Under the pieces are notes generated by a model that had not been told where the DNA came from, made no database searches, and saw nothing but the letters and a program-made list of their open reading frames with translations. Of a stretch of 64,000 nt of DNA, positions 11,093 through 23,160 are shown in pieces; the stretch's first letter is position 1, and the number at the start of each line of letters is the position of its first letter. This stretch comes from Oenanthe sinensis. Taxonomy: Eukaryota > Streptophyta > Magnoliopsida > Apiales > Apiaceae. The stretch spans positions 19,950,501-20,014,500 of the forward strand of contig CM053794.1 of NCBI GenBank assembly GCA_028671895.1. The letters are read 5' to 3'. The position numbers and the translations under genes are program-made.

Positions 11093-11593
11093 ACCGCATG
11101 TCATGTCATCATCGAACCCGCTGCCACTTTAGCAAATGTGGGCCCCACACATGCCACGTCAACGTGGGTCCAGCTACCATGTTAGCAGTGATAGCCCACT
11201 AGTGGGGCCCCACCTTCCACGTCATCATTGGCCCCACTACTACATCAGCGTGGGTCCCACTGCCACATCAGTGTGGGTCCCAATGCCACGTTAGCAGTGA
11301 TGGCCCATTGGTGGACCCCATCCGCCACGTCAACATTGGCCCACTGGTATGTCAGTAATTGTGGGCCCCCACCTGCCATACCAGTAACTATTAAAAATAA
11401 AAAATAGCTAATGCAACACCATCTGTTAGTGTTACACGCTTTGCAACACCGTGAGTAATATGAAACACGAAGTTTTATCCAATGCAATATTATTTTAGAA
11501 GTGTTGCAAATGGGCCAAAAATTCAGAGTTACCGCAACGTTTTCAGTGCAATGCTTCCTAAAAGCATTGCCTATGAGCACTTATGGCGTAGTG
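11093..11593. mobile_element. Second CACTA element, terminal fragment
   Basis: The right end ...TATGGCGTAGTG (11582-11593) is a CACTA terminus (CACTACGCCATA on the other strand). It is preceded by GCAATGC / GTGTTGC / GCAACAC subterminal repeats (11,410-11,575). The outer part (about 11,093-11,380) is GC-rich and built from roughly 23-bp units such as TGCCACATCAGTGTGGGTCCC, several with CCACGTCA. There is no transposase. The next bases (CCAGTAGC) look like the linker of element B, so this CACTA probably inserted into B. Its left end is lost at the junction with G. Confidence 0.65.
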
Positions 11594-11601
11594 CCAGTAG
11601 C

Positions 11602-13135
11602 TGATGGGATTCGGGCACACACGCAGCGGAAAAACGTGAAAAATAAATACAAAAAAACGAATCCCAAACGCAGGATCCGTGTATAATAAGCGGATGATTA
11701 TGGAGAATCGTATGTGTACCTTATTAAAGCTTTCCTTGTGATGATTATAGAGGTCCAAAAGCGATGAATCACAGCAGCCCTTCGCAAAGCTCTCTATCGG
11801 TATCCACACGAACGTCGTATCGTCTAACGATCACCGGAGTTAGGTACTAGCCTGTTTCTGCCTCTTTGTCTCTCTTTCTCTAGCCTCTCAAATAATGTAG
11901 AGCTGCTAGGGTTTTATCAAAACGAAATTATAAAATTATTAACCCTAAACTATACATCTTTATGTATATATAGGGGAGAGAGGGACTTGGGCCAAAACCT
12001 ATTCTGATTGGACTTCTTAAAACCCATTCAGATTTCGGATTTATATCATTATTAAATTCGAATTCTAATATGTATATAATTAATCAAGTCTCACTTAATT
12101 AATTAAATAAATAAATTCAAATTAATAATAATAACAGTATTTAAATTCATAATTTAAATAACACTCCGTTTAAATGTTCTTTGTGTGTGACCCTTTAGGT
12201 TATTATTACGTTGGCAATAATTTTATTTTCTAATAATAAAATTATAAACAATGAGCGGCATCTAGTAATACATCATTGCTACCCAAGTAATAATAATAAT
12301 TGGTGATTCAATTAAACCTTTCGTGAATAATGTACAATGTAATATAATTCATTTAACCTTATATTATAGATCAAACTCGAGGCATGTATTGTGTCATCCT
12401 CTTCAACGTTTAATCCGGGTTTCCTTGATCAATGAGTAGACTATTAATCAAATCAATATTTGAGCATGGCCATGCATTTTATAGTCTCACTCAATCAAGA
12501 AGCCAATAATATCACTCCTATAATAGGAGGGTTAAATTTTATATCTATCATTCATATTTCTCATACGATTCATAGCATACCCAATGTCCACCTTTATCAT
12601 TACCCGGTTAAAGATAACTTTGAGTATAATCAAAGTATATTAATTCTCGTATAGAAATATAATGATTTCAAGTCAGAGGATCATTACATCATTATCACAG
12701 TGAGAATGTCTTATGACACTTATTAACATGTAGATTCTCACAACGGGTCTGTCCAGTGCCATGCATTGAGACATGCACTTATGTTCTTGACTTTAGTATC
12801 ACCATACCTATGACCAATGAGATGTGGTCATCAGTCAATAAACATGCTAGTCTTATTACATTATTATTGTCCTTAAATAATAATACTCGACTAGGGACTT
12901 TTAGGAATCAAATACTATTCATATAATCTCATTTTTAAGTCACATACTTAAAGATATATATTACGTATTAATATTCCAAGGACATTTATTATTCTTTTAA
13001 TTTATGATGTAGTAAATAAAGACATAATAAATATTAATTAAATAATCACATAAAACATAATCCTTGTACTAGAGCCAATCTCTCATGTATCTAATACCCA
13101 TTAAAAGTATTGTCTCTAGGACACCAATACTAACA
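11602..13135 (-). repeat. 3' LTR of element E
   Basis: 1534 bp starting TGATGGGATTCGGGC and ending CCAATACTAACA on the plus strand. It matches the other E LTR almost throughout; I count roughly 30-40 differences by eye. The clearest difference is at 13063-13100, where this copy carries 38 bp that are identical to the internal sequence at 13144-13181 just beyond the polypurine tract. Confidence 0.92.
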
Positions 13136-13146
13136 ATCTCCCACTT
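13136..13146 (-). promoter_or_regulatory. Polypurine tract of element E
   Basis: On the minus strand AAGTGGGAGAT directly abuts the TGTTAG start of the 3' LTR. This is the expected primer site for plus-strand DNA synthesis in a Copia element. Confidence 0.75.
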
Positions 13147-13149
13147 GTA

Positions 13150-16100
13150 CTAGAGCCAATCTCTCATGTATCTAATACCCATGGAACTAGTATGACCTTC
13201 GTGCTTCTGCTGTGACAAAGCCTTGGTCAGTGGATCTGCAATATTCTCATTTGTATGCACTTTACATATATGTATATCCCCTCGATTATTAATCTCTCGA
13301 AGAAGATGATATCGTCTTAGTATATGCTTTGTTCGGGAATGAGACCTTGGTTCCTTAGCCTGTGAAATGGCTCCGTTATTATCGCAGTATAAATCTATCG
13401 GATTTGCGACCGAAGGAACCATACCAAGTCCTGAAATAAAATTCCGAATCCAGACAGCCTCATTGGCTGCTTCACAGGCAGTAATATACTCAGCCTCCAT
13501 TGTAGAATCGGCAACCGTCTCTTGCTTTGAACTTTTCCAGCTTACAGCACCTCCATTTAGACAAAATACAAAACCAGACTGACAGATCGAATCATCCTTG
13601 TCTGTTTGGAAACTAGCATCGGTGTAACCTTTTACAACCAGCTTTTCTTCTCCTCCATATACCAAGAATTGATCTTTAGTCCTTTTCAAGTACTTAAGAA
13701 TATTCTTGACTGCGGTCCAGTGACCTTCACCTGGATTAGACTGGTATCTACTCGTCATGCTCAAAGTATACGAGACATCAGGACGAGTACATATCATTGC
13801 ATACATTATAGAACCAATTGCCGACGCATATGGAACTTTACTCATACGGTCCTTATCATCCAATGACTTAGGACTGTTTTCTTTAGAGATCGATATCCCA
13901 TGAGACATAGAGACAAATCCCCTTTTGGCATTTTGCATCCCAAATCGATGCAAAACTTTATCAATGTATGTACTCTGACTTAGGCCAATCATTCTTCTTG
14001 ATCTATCTTTATAGATCCTGATACCTAATATATAGGTCGCATCGCCTAAGTCTTTCATTGAGAAATTTTTACCCAACCAAGTCTTAACAGCCTGTAAAGA
14101 AGGAATGTCATTCCCTATTATTAATATGTCATCAACATATAATACTAGGAATGCCACATTGCTCCCACTAACCTTCTTGTAAACACATGGTTTATCTTCA
14201 TTTTGAATAAACCCAAACTCTTTGACGGTTTCATCAAAACGAATGTTCCATCTCCTCGAGGCTTGTTTCAATCCATAAATGGATTGACGCAACTTACATA
14301 CCTTTCCAGCATACTTTGGATCAACAAAACCCTCAGGCTATGTCATGTACACATCCACATCTTCTTCAAGGCTCCCATTTAAGAAAGTGGTTTTGACATC
14401 CATCTGCCAGATTTCATAATCATAGTAAGCAGCTATAGCAAGCAAAATCCTGATGGACTTGACCATAGCCACTGGTGAAAAAGTCTCATCATAGTCAATA
14501 CCATGAATTTGCTTGAAACCTTTTGCCACCAATCGTGCCTTATAGGTCTGTACATTACCATCCATGTCGGTCTTCTTCTTGAAAACCCACTTGCACCCTA
14601 TAGGTTTTACCCCTTCAGGTGGATCAACCAAAGTCCATACTTGATTAGTATACATGGATTCCATCTCAGATTTCATGGCATCCAGCCATCTCTTGGTTTC
14701 TAGAGTGTTCATAGCGTCTTGGTAGGTGAGAGGCTCATCTTCGTCGATAAGCATCACATCACCATCTTGAGTTAAGAGAAATCCATAATATCTCTCAAGC
14801 TAATGGCGAATCCTACTAGACCTACGAACAACCTGTGTTTCTTGAGCAGTGTTGTGTTCTTGTACATCCTGCTCAAGTTCCTCCATTAGTTTAATGTTAT
14901 CTTGTGGGCCTCGAACTTCATCGAGATCTATTATCCTCCCACTGTCTTTCTTAGACAACATTTCTCTTTCAAGGAAAACTGCAGTTCGAGCAACAAACAC
15001 TTTGTTCTCGGAAGGATTATAAAATGAATAACCCTTTGTTTCAATTGGGTATCCCATAAAGTTACATTTGTCTGATTTAGGTCCTAGCTTGTCAGAAGTT
15101 AAACGTTTCACAAACGCTTCACATCCCCATATTTTCATAAATGACATGCTATGACGTTTCTCAGTCCATATCTCATATGGAGTCTTCTGAACCGTTTTAG
15201 TAGGAACTCGGTTAAGTGTATAAGCAGCCGTCTCCAGGGCGTAGCCCCAGAAACTAATTGGAAGATCTGCATGACTCATCATCGATCGCACCATGTCCAA
15301 CAAGGTACGACTTCTCCTCTCAGAAACTCCATTCCATTGTGGTGTTCCGGGAGGAGTGAGTTGTGATACAATACCACACTCTTTTAAGAAACTCTTAAAT
15401 TCATGGCTTAAGTATTCTCTCCCATGATCAGATCGTAGAGTCTTAATACTTCTGCTAGTTTGCTTTTCTACTTCAGCTTTGTATTCTTTGAACTTTTCAA
15501 AAGAATCGGATTTGTTCTTCATAAGATACACATATCCATATCTACTGAAATCATCAGTAAACGTGATAAAGTAGTAAAAGCCACCTCTTGCCATAGTACG
15601 CATAGGACCACATACATCACTATGTATTAGTTCTAATCGTTTAGTGGCCCTTTCACCTTGTTTAGTAAAAGGAGCTTTTGTCATTTTTCCAATGAGACAG
15701 GGTTCACATGCTTCGTATGATTCAAAATCAAACTTATCCAAGTATCCATCTTGATGTAACTTAGAAATGCGCTTCTCATTTATATGGCCTAAACGATAGT
15801 GCCAAAGGTATGTTTGATTTGAGTCATTAGTCTTAAGTCGTTTGTTATTCACATTATAGATGGGATTGTCTAAATCAAGAACATATAAACCGTTAAACAA
15901 ACGTGCAACCCCATAGGTAACATTATTCAAAGAAAAGGAACAACAATTGTTCTGAATTGAAAAATCAAAACCTTTCTTGTCCAAACAAGAAACCAAAATA
16001 ATGTTTTTGCAAATTGCAGGCACGTAAAAACAATTCTCAAGTTCTAAAATAAGCCCGGTGGGCAACGATAAACGATAAACGATAAGTCCCTACAGCCAAA

Positions 16101-16281
16101 GCAGAAACCTTTGCTCCATTGCCAACTCGTAGGTCGACCTCTCCCTTAGCCAAAGTCCTACTCCTTTATAGTTCCTGCACATTTATACAAATGTGAGAAG
16201 CACATCCAGTATCCAATACCCATGATGTTGAAGTGGACAGATTGACTTCTATAACATAAATACCTGAATCAGAAGCTTGAC
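13150..16281 (-). pseudogene. Copia pol of element E: protease (partial), integrase, RT, RNase H
   Basis: Read leftwards. The protease site VLDTGCASHI lies near 16,200. The pre-integrase block HYRLGHINEKRISKLH with CEPCLIGKM lies near 15,700-15,800. The integrase core has acidic residues in FTDDFSRYG, LRSDHGREYL and NGVSERRSRTL. RT includes CKWVFKKKTD, YDETFSPVAMVKSIRILLA, WQMDVKTTFLNGSLEEDV and the catalytic YVDDILIIGND. RNase H contains KGYTDASFQTD, ADSTMEAEYI and DNNGAISQAKEPRSHSRTKHI and ends MGIRYMRDWL at 13150. Lesions: TAA in the protease (about 16,157), a 7-bp tandem duplication (TTATCGT) near 16,066-16,084 that shifts the frame, TAG at 14800-14802 and TAG at 14338-14340. The short spaces between the open blocks are part of the same pol. 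Confidence 0.9.
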
Positions 16282-17401
16282 TGTTAGGAATCTACATGTG
16301 ATTTGATGATAACATTAATCTTAGAATCATAGAAATTTTATTTGTTGTAACTGATCAATTGATATGAAAGTTATAAATATCAATTGATCAGGAAACCATT
16401 TATCAGTTGAAGTGTTTATATGAATCAACTGATAATTTGGATTGTAGCATAGGTGTACTTAGTCTATTTCAATCGATAAGGTGTAAATCAATTGATATTT
16501 TGTTCATCAATTGATGTTAGAGTCGATTGATATGGATCATCAATTGATGTGTAAATTAAACTGTTAAATTGTAATTATGTGAAGACAGGAAATTGCACAA
16601 GTGAAGGATGATCAATTGATATTGAAGCATCGATGGATGAAGGATCAATCGAAGAAGCCAAGTCAAGCATTGAAGACCATCAACTGATGTGAAGACCCAT
16701 CGACTGATATATCGATTGATAACATCTATCAATCGATAAGCCATCTTTTATCAATCGATGGATATAAAGATCAATCGAAGAAGTACATCAGTTGATGGAT
16801 TAAAGAATGGATCAATTGATATGCTTAACAGCAAATTATCAATTGAGTATGACAACACAGAAAGAATATCTGTTGAAGATCCAGAGATCAAAAGCACACC
16901 TATAGAAGACAGTCTAGAGTGACTGTGAAGACTCAATCAGAAGCTGTCTTTCAAAACCTTTTGAAAAATAGAAAAAGGTAAAAGGAAGGCAGGTAGAAAC
17001 AATACTAGAATAGGTATTGTAAAAGTACACTTGTGAAATATATAAACAAGTGTAGCAGCATTATTAGAAAACATACAAGTTAGACATATTTCTTAATCAA
17101 CTGTTCAAGCTTGAGAGCACATGTGTAAGAACAGTTGATTTGTTTTCTAATCTTGTAAACGCAGCTAGGTTTCTTCTAACCTAGGAGCATTGAGCAAAAA
17201 TATATATTGATGGAAAAACCAATCCATCAATAATTTTAAATCTCTTTGTTCAGTTTTATTTTTAGCACTAATTTGTTCGAACTTATTCTCTTATTCTTTC
17301 AAACATCAAGAACAAATATTAGAACAAGGAAAAAGTTTTAATATTTGTATTCAACCCCCCCCCCCCTTCTACAAATATTGACATTGTTATAAGGAATAAC
17401 A
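16282..17401 (+). mobile_element. Solo LTR of the A family inside element E, TSD TTGAC
   Basis: 1120 bp starting TGTTAGGAATCTACATGTGATTTGATGA and ending AAGGAATAACA. Both termini match the LTRs of element A (inverse orientation relative to A). A perfect 5-bp duplication TTGAC flanks it (16277-16281 and 17402-17406). No internal region remains, so this is the product of LTR-LTR recombination. It contains about 20 ATCAATTGAT / ATCGATTGAT / ATCAACTGAT motifs. Removing it together with one TSD copy restores a continuous frame in E from the gag end (KKKKAGQ) into ASDSGIYVIEVN and the protease site. Confidence 0.93.
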
Positions 17402-18250
17402 TTGACCAGCCTTCTTCTTCTTCAGATCCTCCAAATAAGCATGACAATTTCTCTTCCAATGACCTGGTTTACCACAGTAGTGACAATCACCCTTTGCAAT
17501 AACACCCTTAGGCTTTAAAGCCTGTTTGGAATTAGCCTTTGGCTTGGGAGCAGAATCAGATCCAATCTTCTTCTTTCCCTTCCATTTACCTTTCCCTTTA
17601 GCCTTACCTTTCTTGTTCACCATCAATATGGGAGCAGGTTCGGCCTTTTTCATGTTGGTTTCAGCAGTTCGTAACATAGCCAACAATTCAGTAGGTGTTT
17701 TGTCTATCTCATTCATATTGTAGTTCATAAAAAAATGAGTGTAGTTGCTGTTCAAAGATTGTAAGATTAAGTCAATCTGAGCTTCTAGACCAATCGGGAA
17801 ACCCAAAGTATCAAGATACTCAATATAACCTATCATCTTCAGAACATGTGGTTGAACAGGTTGATTCTCTCCCTGCTAGCAAGCGTACAGTGCTTTGCTC
17901 GTGTCGAACCTTTCTTGACGAGCCTGTCCTTCAAACATCCTTTGAAGGTGTTCAATCATCTCATAAGCATCCATATGCTCATGTTGTTTTTGAAGCTCAG
18001 CACTCATGGTTGCTAGCATGAGACATGCCACATCAGTCGCATCATCAATATGCTTCTTATAAGCATTTTGTTGAGCGCGAGTTGCATTCTCAGCAGGAGG
18101 AGTAGGAGAATGAATTTCAATGATGTGGAGCTTACGCTCTTGCCTGAGGACAATCCTCAAATTCCTATACCAATCAAGGAAGTTAGTTCATGTCAGCTTG
18201 TCCTTCTCAAGGGTTGCTCGTACGGAGAAAGTATTTGTATTATTTGCCAT
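17402..18250 (-). pseudogene. Copia gag of element E
   Basis: Starts with ATG at 18250 (MANNTNTFSVRATLEKDKLT). Typical gag blocks follow: NFLDWYRNLRIVLRQERKLH, AYEMIEHLQRMFEGQARQER, HVLKMIGYIEYLDTLGFPIG and MNEIDKTPTELLAMLRTAE. Next come a K/G-rich basic stretch and the CCHC knuckle CHYCGKPGHWKRNC (about residues 255-268), ending in YLEDLKKKKAG, where the solo LTR is inserted. Two in-frame stops are visible, a TGA near 18,190 and TAG at 17876-17878. The protein would form the virus-like particle and bind RNA through the zinc knuckle. Confidence 0.88.
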
Positions 18251-20154
18251 TTAAATATCTACAATGTTAAAGTGCATAAATTTAGTTAGTCTGGAGAATT
18301 TTAATTATGTTCAAGTGATTATCATATACATTCATAATATATATCTCCCACTATTTTATTCAAATCAATAACCCTAACTATTAATTCGGAAAGCATTTCA
18401 TTAAATCTTTCTAGTGAGCCAAGATCCATATTTCATCCATGTTTCAAGATAGCGTTGGCTAATACACCCAAAACACGACTATTTAGGTAAACAAAGTTTG
18501 TCAATTATATCAAATATAACTCTTGGATAGTTTGGTGGAATAACTCTTTGTACACATTTATCTAATAAATCTCACCAAACTCTATGCCTCTAAACCCACA
18601 ATCCTATTGTGATGATTTAGTTAAGTTAGACCCAACGTTTAATAAACAAAGTATAATTACTTATCACATTTTTCCATGATTGATAAGAGCACTTCACTTT
18701 GGCAAACCCACTCATTCTCAATCTAGATCTTGATGTGTTTAAAACATTGGAAGGCATCTATATTAACTTAATATTTATTTAAGGATTTATTATTTAACGA
18801 TCATGATCCCATCATAAAGAGATTCTCAATTTTTCCTTGATTAAATAATCCATTTCAGTATTCGTCAATAGTTTGATTTCCAGATCGTCGGAGAAGTCAC
18901 AAGCGGTCTCACTTAAAACCCAACTTTCTTACAGATTAAATTAATAATCCGTTGTTGACAAAATCTCCCCATATCAGAAAATTGAAAATTCATATTCAAT
19001 ATCGTGTTTCATAAACACAAGAATCTCATAATCGTTTGTTCAATTTAAATATCTTGAGTCGTTACAGATTTTATCTTGTTTAAACAAGCATGGCATGGGT
19101 GTCGTATCTAATACACACATACATGATTAATCTAATTAAAGCATGCATCATTAAGTATTCTACACTAACATTCATACATCAATATGTAAAGTGCAGTATG
19201 TAAACGTGATTGGTTATGACCCCTTTCCTATGTGATCCTTTCGAGCTAAGGAAAGGATCAAGGTCAATCTATGGTGATAAAATGTAAATACAATTACATG
19301 TCTTCATTCTTCTTGTATCCATGGGCGCCTGCTCCTCTTCTAGGATCATCCTTCAATCTTCAAGTACATTACATGGAATAATTGAATACAACCTATACTA
19401 ATGTACTTACATAAGAAAACTCGAGTTACATTCGAGGTTAAACAATTACAAGAATGAAGAAAATGACATGCAAGTCGTATTTATAAAACCAAAACCAAAA
19501 CCATTAATCTAGGGGTCTTAAGGCCATAACCAGCACCATGCTCAAGTACACAAAGAGAACACGAAAAATTTTGCGGGCCCCGGGCGGGGTCCAGGGGCGG
19601 GGTTCGGGGCGGCAGCCCTGGGCGGGGTCCGGGGGCGGCAGTCCCCGGCTGGGGTCGAGCTGCCAGGTCATCTCGGAGATTTTTTTTCTGGAAGACTAGT
19701 CCTCTTCATAAATCATCAATTTCCGAACTACAGATCATATATGTTGGTCTTTTTCCCCATTGCATCTTATACAGTTTCAGAAACATGTATCATATATATA
19801 CTGATCATATCCCAGTTAACAAATCATGTCCAACACAATCTGTCCACCAGTTTATATCACCATACAAACTGACCCTCATGCATAACATACAAATCGTAAT
19901 AAGGCATATTAAAACAGTCATGGAAAATCATTAACATGCTAGTATCATCATCTATGTACTCATCATATGAATAACCAGATACACATTAATTAACAGTTTT
20001 AATCATACATTAACATGATAGCATGCATATTAAATCTCATACATAGGCAGTATCAACATACATGCATGGCAGATCATATACATACTGGAATATATCGAAA
20101 AACTGTTAAACACGTAACCAAATCATCCTATTATACACGTAGCTCTGATGCCAT
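18251..20154 (-). other. Leader (5' untranslated region) of element E with PBS and GC-rich island
   Basis: About 1.9 kb between the 5' LTR and gag has no credible gene. The PBS, minus strand TGGCATCAGAGC (20142-20153), adjoins the 5' LTR. It resembles the usual TGGTATCAGAGC complementary to initiator Met-tRNA, with one change. At about 19,573-19,670 there is an isolated GC-rich stretch: four or more G-runs on the plus strand, C-runs in the element transcript. Confidence 0.75.
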
Positions 20155-21686
20155 TGATGGGATTCGGGCACACACGCAGCGGAAAAACGCGAAAAATAAA
20201 TACAAAAAAATGAATCTCAAACGCAGGATCCGTGTATAATAAGCGGATGATTATGGAGAATCGTATGTGTACCTTATTAAAGCTTTCCATGTGATGATTA
20301 TAGAGGTCCAAAAGCGATGAATCACAGCATCCCTTCGCAAAGCTCTCTATCGGTATCCACACGAACGTCGTATCGTCTAACGATCACCAGAGTTAGGTAC
20401 TAGCTTGTTTCTGCCTCTTTATCTCTCTCTTTCTCTAGCCTCTCAAATAATGTAGAGCTGCTAGGGTTTTATCAAAACGAAATTATAAAACTATTAACCC
20501 TAAACTATACATCTTTATGTATATATAGGGGAGAGAGGGACTTGGGCCAAAACCTATTCTGATTGGACTTCTTAAAACCCATTCAGATTTCGGATTTATA
20601 TTATTATTAAATTCGAATTCTAATATGTATATAATTAATCAAGTCTCACTTAATTAATTAAATAAATAAATTCAAAATAATAATAATAACAGTATTTAAA
20701 TTCATAATTTAAATAACACTCTGTTTAAAAGTTCTTTGTGTGTGACCCTTTAGGTTATTATTACGTTGGCAATAATTTTATTTTCTAATAATAAAATTAT
20801 AAACAATGAGCGACATCTAGTAATACATCATTGCTACCCAAGTAATAATAATAATTGGTGATTCAATTAAACCTTTCGTGAATAATGTACAATGTAATAT
20901 AATCCCTTTAACCTTATATTATAGATCAAACTCGAGGCATGTATTGTGTCATCCTCTTCAACGTTTAATCCGGGTTTCCTTGATCAATGAGTAGACTATT
21001 AATAAAATCAATATTTGAGCATGGCCATGCATTTTATAGTCTCACTCAATCAAGAGGCCAATAATATCACTCCTAAAATAGGAGGGTTAAATTCTATATC
21101 TATCATTCATATTTCTCATACGATTCATAGCATACCCAATGTCCACCTTTATCATTACCCGGTTAAAGATAACTTTGAGTGTAATCAAAGTATATTAATT
21201 CTCGTATAGAAATATAATGATTTCAAGTCAGAGGATCATTACATCATTATCACAGTGAGAATGTCTTATGACGCTTATTAACATGTAGATTCTCACAGCG
21301 GGTCTGTCCAGTGCCATGCATTGAAACATGCACTTATGTTCTTGACTTTAGTATCACCATACCTATGACCAATGAGATGTGGTCATCAGTCAACAAACAT
21401 GCTAGTCTTATTGCATTATTATTGTCCTTAAATAATAATACTCGACTATGGACTTTTAGGAATCAAATACTATTCATATAATCTCATTTTTAAGTCACAT
21501 ACTTAAAGATATATATTACGTATTAATATTCCAAGGACATTTATTATTCTTTTACCTTATGACGCAGTAAATAAAGACATAATAAATATTACTTAAATAA
21601 TAATTAAATAATCACATAAAACATAATCCTTAATTGTTTTTCAATAAAACATTAAAAGTATTGTCTCTAGGACACCAATACTAACA
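20155..21686 (-). repeat. 5' LTR of element E
   Basis: 1532 bp, same termini as the 3' LTR (TGATGGG...CTAACA on plus). It lacks the 38-bp internal copy found in the other LTR and has the sequence AATTGTTTTTCAATAAAAC at that place instead, probably the original state. Confidence 0.92.
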
Positions 21687-21691
21687 GTAGC

Positions 21692-23160
21692 AACTCAGGG
21701 GAAGCAAGTGCAAATATGCCTAGACACAAAGTGTGGAATAGAGATCATCCCTACGAACTTATTCTAGGTGATCTAGATGTTGGAGTTCAAACTAGGGGTG
21801 TTATGCATAATGAATGTCATTTCTTCGGATTTCTATCAGAAATGGAACCAAAGAAAGTGGAAAAAGAACTAGAAGATCCTGATTGGGTTATTATAATGCA
21901 TGAAAAGCTCAATCAATTAGAAAGGCAGAAATTTTGGAAGCTGGTACCCAGGCCTAAGAACAAGTTTATCATAGGCACCAAATGGATATTCAGAAATAAA
22001 CTGGAGGAAGATGTCATTGTCACAAGGAACAAAGTTAGGCTGGTTGTTAAGAGTTATTCTCAAGAAGAGGTTATAGATTATGTTGAAACATATGCACCAG
22101 TGCCAAGACTTGAAGCTATCAGGATGTTTCTAGCATTCGCAGCACATTTAAATTTTAAGGTATATCAAATGGATGTGAATAATGCATTCCTGAATGGAGA
22201 TCTTGAAGAAGAAGTATATGTGGAACAGCCACCGGAGTTTGAAGATCCAAAATTTGCAGATTTTGTATACTTTCTTTTCAAGGCAATCTATGGCCTCAAA
22301 GAAGCACCTCAGACATGATTTGCCAAATTAATGGGGAGTAATTATGAAATGAGCATGATGGGAGAGTTGAACTACTTTCTTCGACTACAAGTAAGCCAAA
22401 TAAAATATGAAATCTTCATTAGCTAGACCAAATACATTAGAGATCTTTTCAAGAAGTATGGTCTTGAAGATGCATCTACAGCTAAAACTCCATGGCAACT
22501 GCCACTAAGCTTGACAAGGATTAACTTGGTAAGAGAGTTGACAACACATGTTATTGAGGTATGATCGGTTCATTACTTTACTTAACTACAAGTAGACTAG
22601 ATATTATGTTCACTACATATTTATATGTTGGGTTTCAGGCTGACCCTATGGAATCTCATCTTATAGCTGTTAAATGAATTTTTAGGTATCTTAAGGGAAG
22701 TCCGAATCTTTGAATTTGGTACCCTAAAGGTACATGTTTTGACCTTGTTGGCTATATAGATTCTGATTTTGTAGGTTATAAGATTGACCAGAAGAGTACA
22801 TCAGGAAGCTGTCAGTTTTTTGGTAGAAGACTAGTTTTCTAGCATAGAAGAAGCAGCACTCAGTATGAACTTCGACAGCCGAAGTAGAATACATTGCAGC
22901 TGGTAGCTGTTGTGCTTAAAACTTGTAGATGAGGAACCAACTCCGGGACTATGGACTGTTGCTGAGTAAAATTCCAATCTTCTGCGACAACACAAGTGCC
23001 GTAGCAATCTCAAACAATCCAGTCCAGCATTCGAGGCCGGAACAAGCACATTGATGTCAGGTATCATTTTATTCCAGATCATTTAATGAATGGTACTGTG
23101 GAGTTATATTTTGTACCCACAGAATAGCAAATTACAGATATTTTCACCAAACCCCTTAAT
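21692..23160 (+). pseudogene. RT and RNase H of element B, active site deleted
   Basis: RT starts with ELILGDLDVGVQTRG and DPDWVIIMHEKLNQLERQK. It continues through GTKWIFRNKL, APVPRLEAIRMFLAFAAH, VYQMDVNNAFLNGDLEEEVY and KAIYGLKEAPQT. The sequence then jumps to [20 protein letters not shown]. Compared with element C, about 180 bp are missing, including the YVDD catalytic motif. RNase H can be followed with many stops: DSDFVGYKIDQKST, then TAEVEYIAAGSCC-like sequence, then DIFTKPL near 23,150. TAG codons at 22424-22426 and 23125-23127 stand where element C has Gln. Confidence 0.85.

Larger units (their letters stand above)
11602..21686 (-). mobile_element. Complete TNT1-like Copia retrotransposon E, minus strand, TSD GTAGC
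   Basis: Two nearly identical LTRs (11602-13135 and 20155-21686) are flanked by a perfect 5-bp duplication, GTAGC at 11597-11601 and 21687-21691. Inside, on the minus strand, are PBS (20142-20153), a long leader, gag, protease, integrase, RT and RNase H, and a polypurine tract. E interrupts the INT-RT linker of element B: joining the flanks at the TSD gives a frame reading S-S-N-S-G-E, matching V-S-N-S-G-E in element C. E itself contains a solo LTR (16282-17401). The ORFs carry several stops, so E is not autonomous now. Confidence 0.92.
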
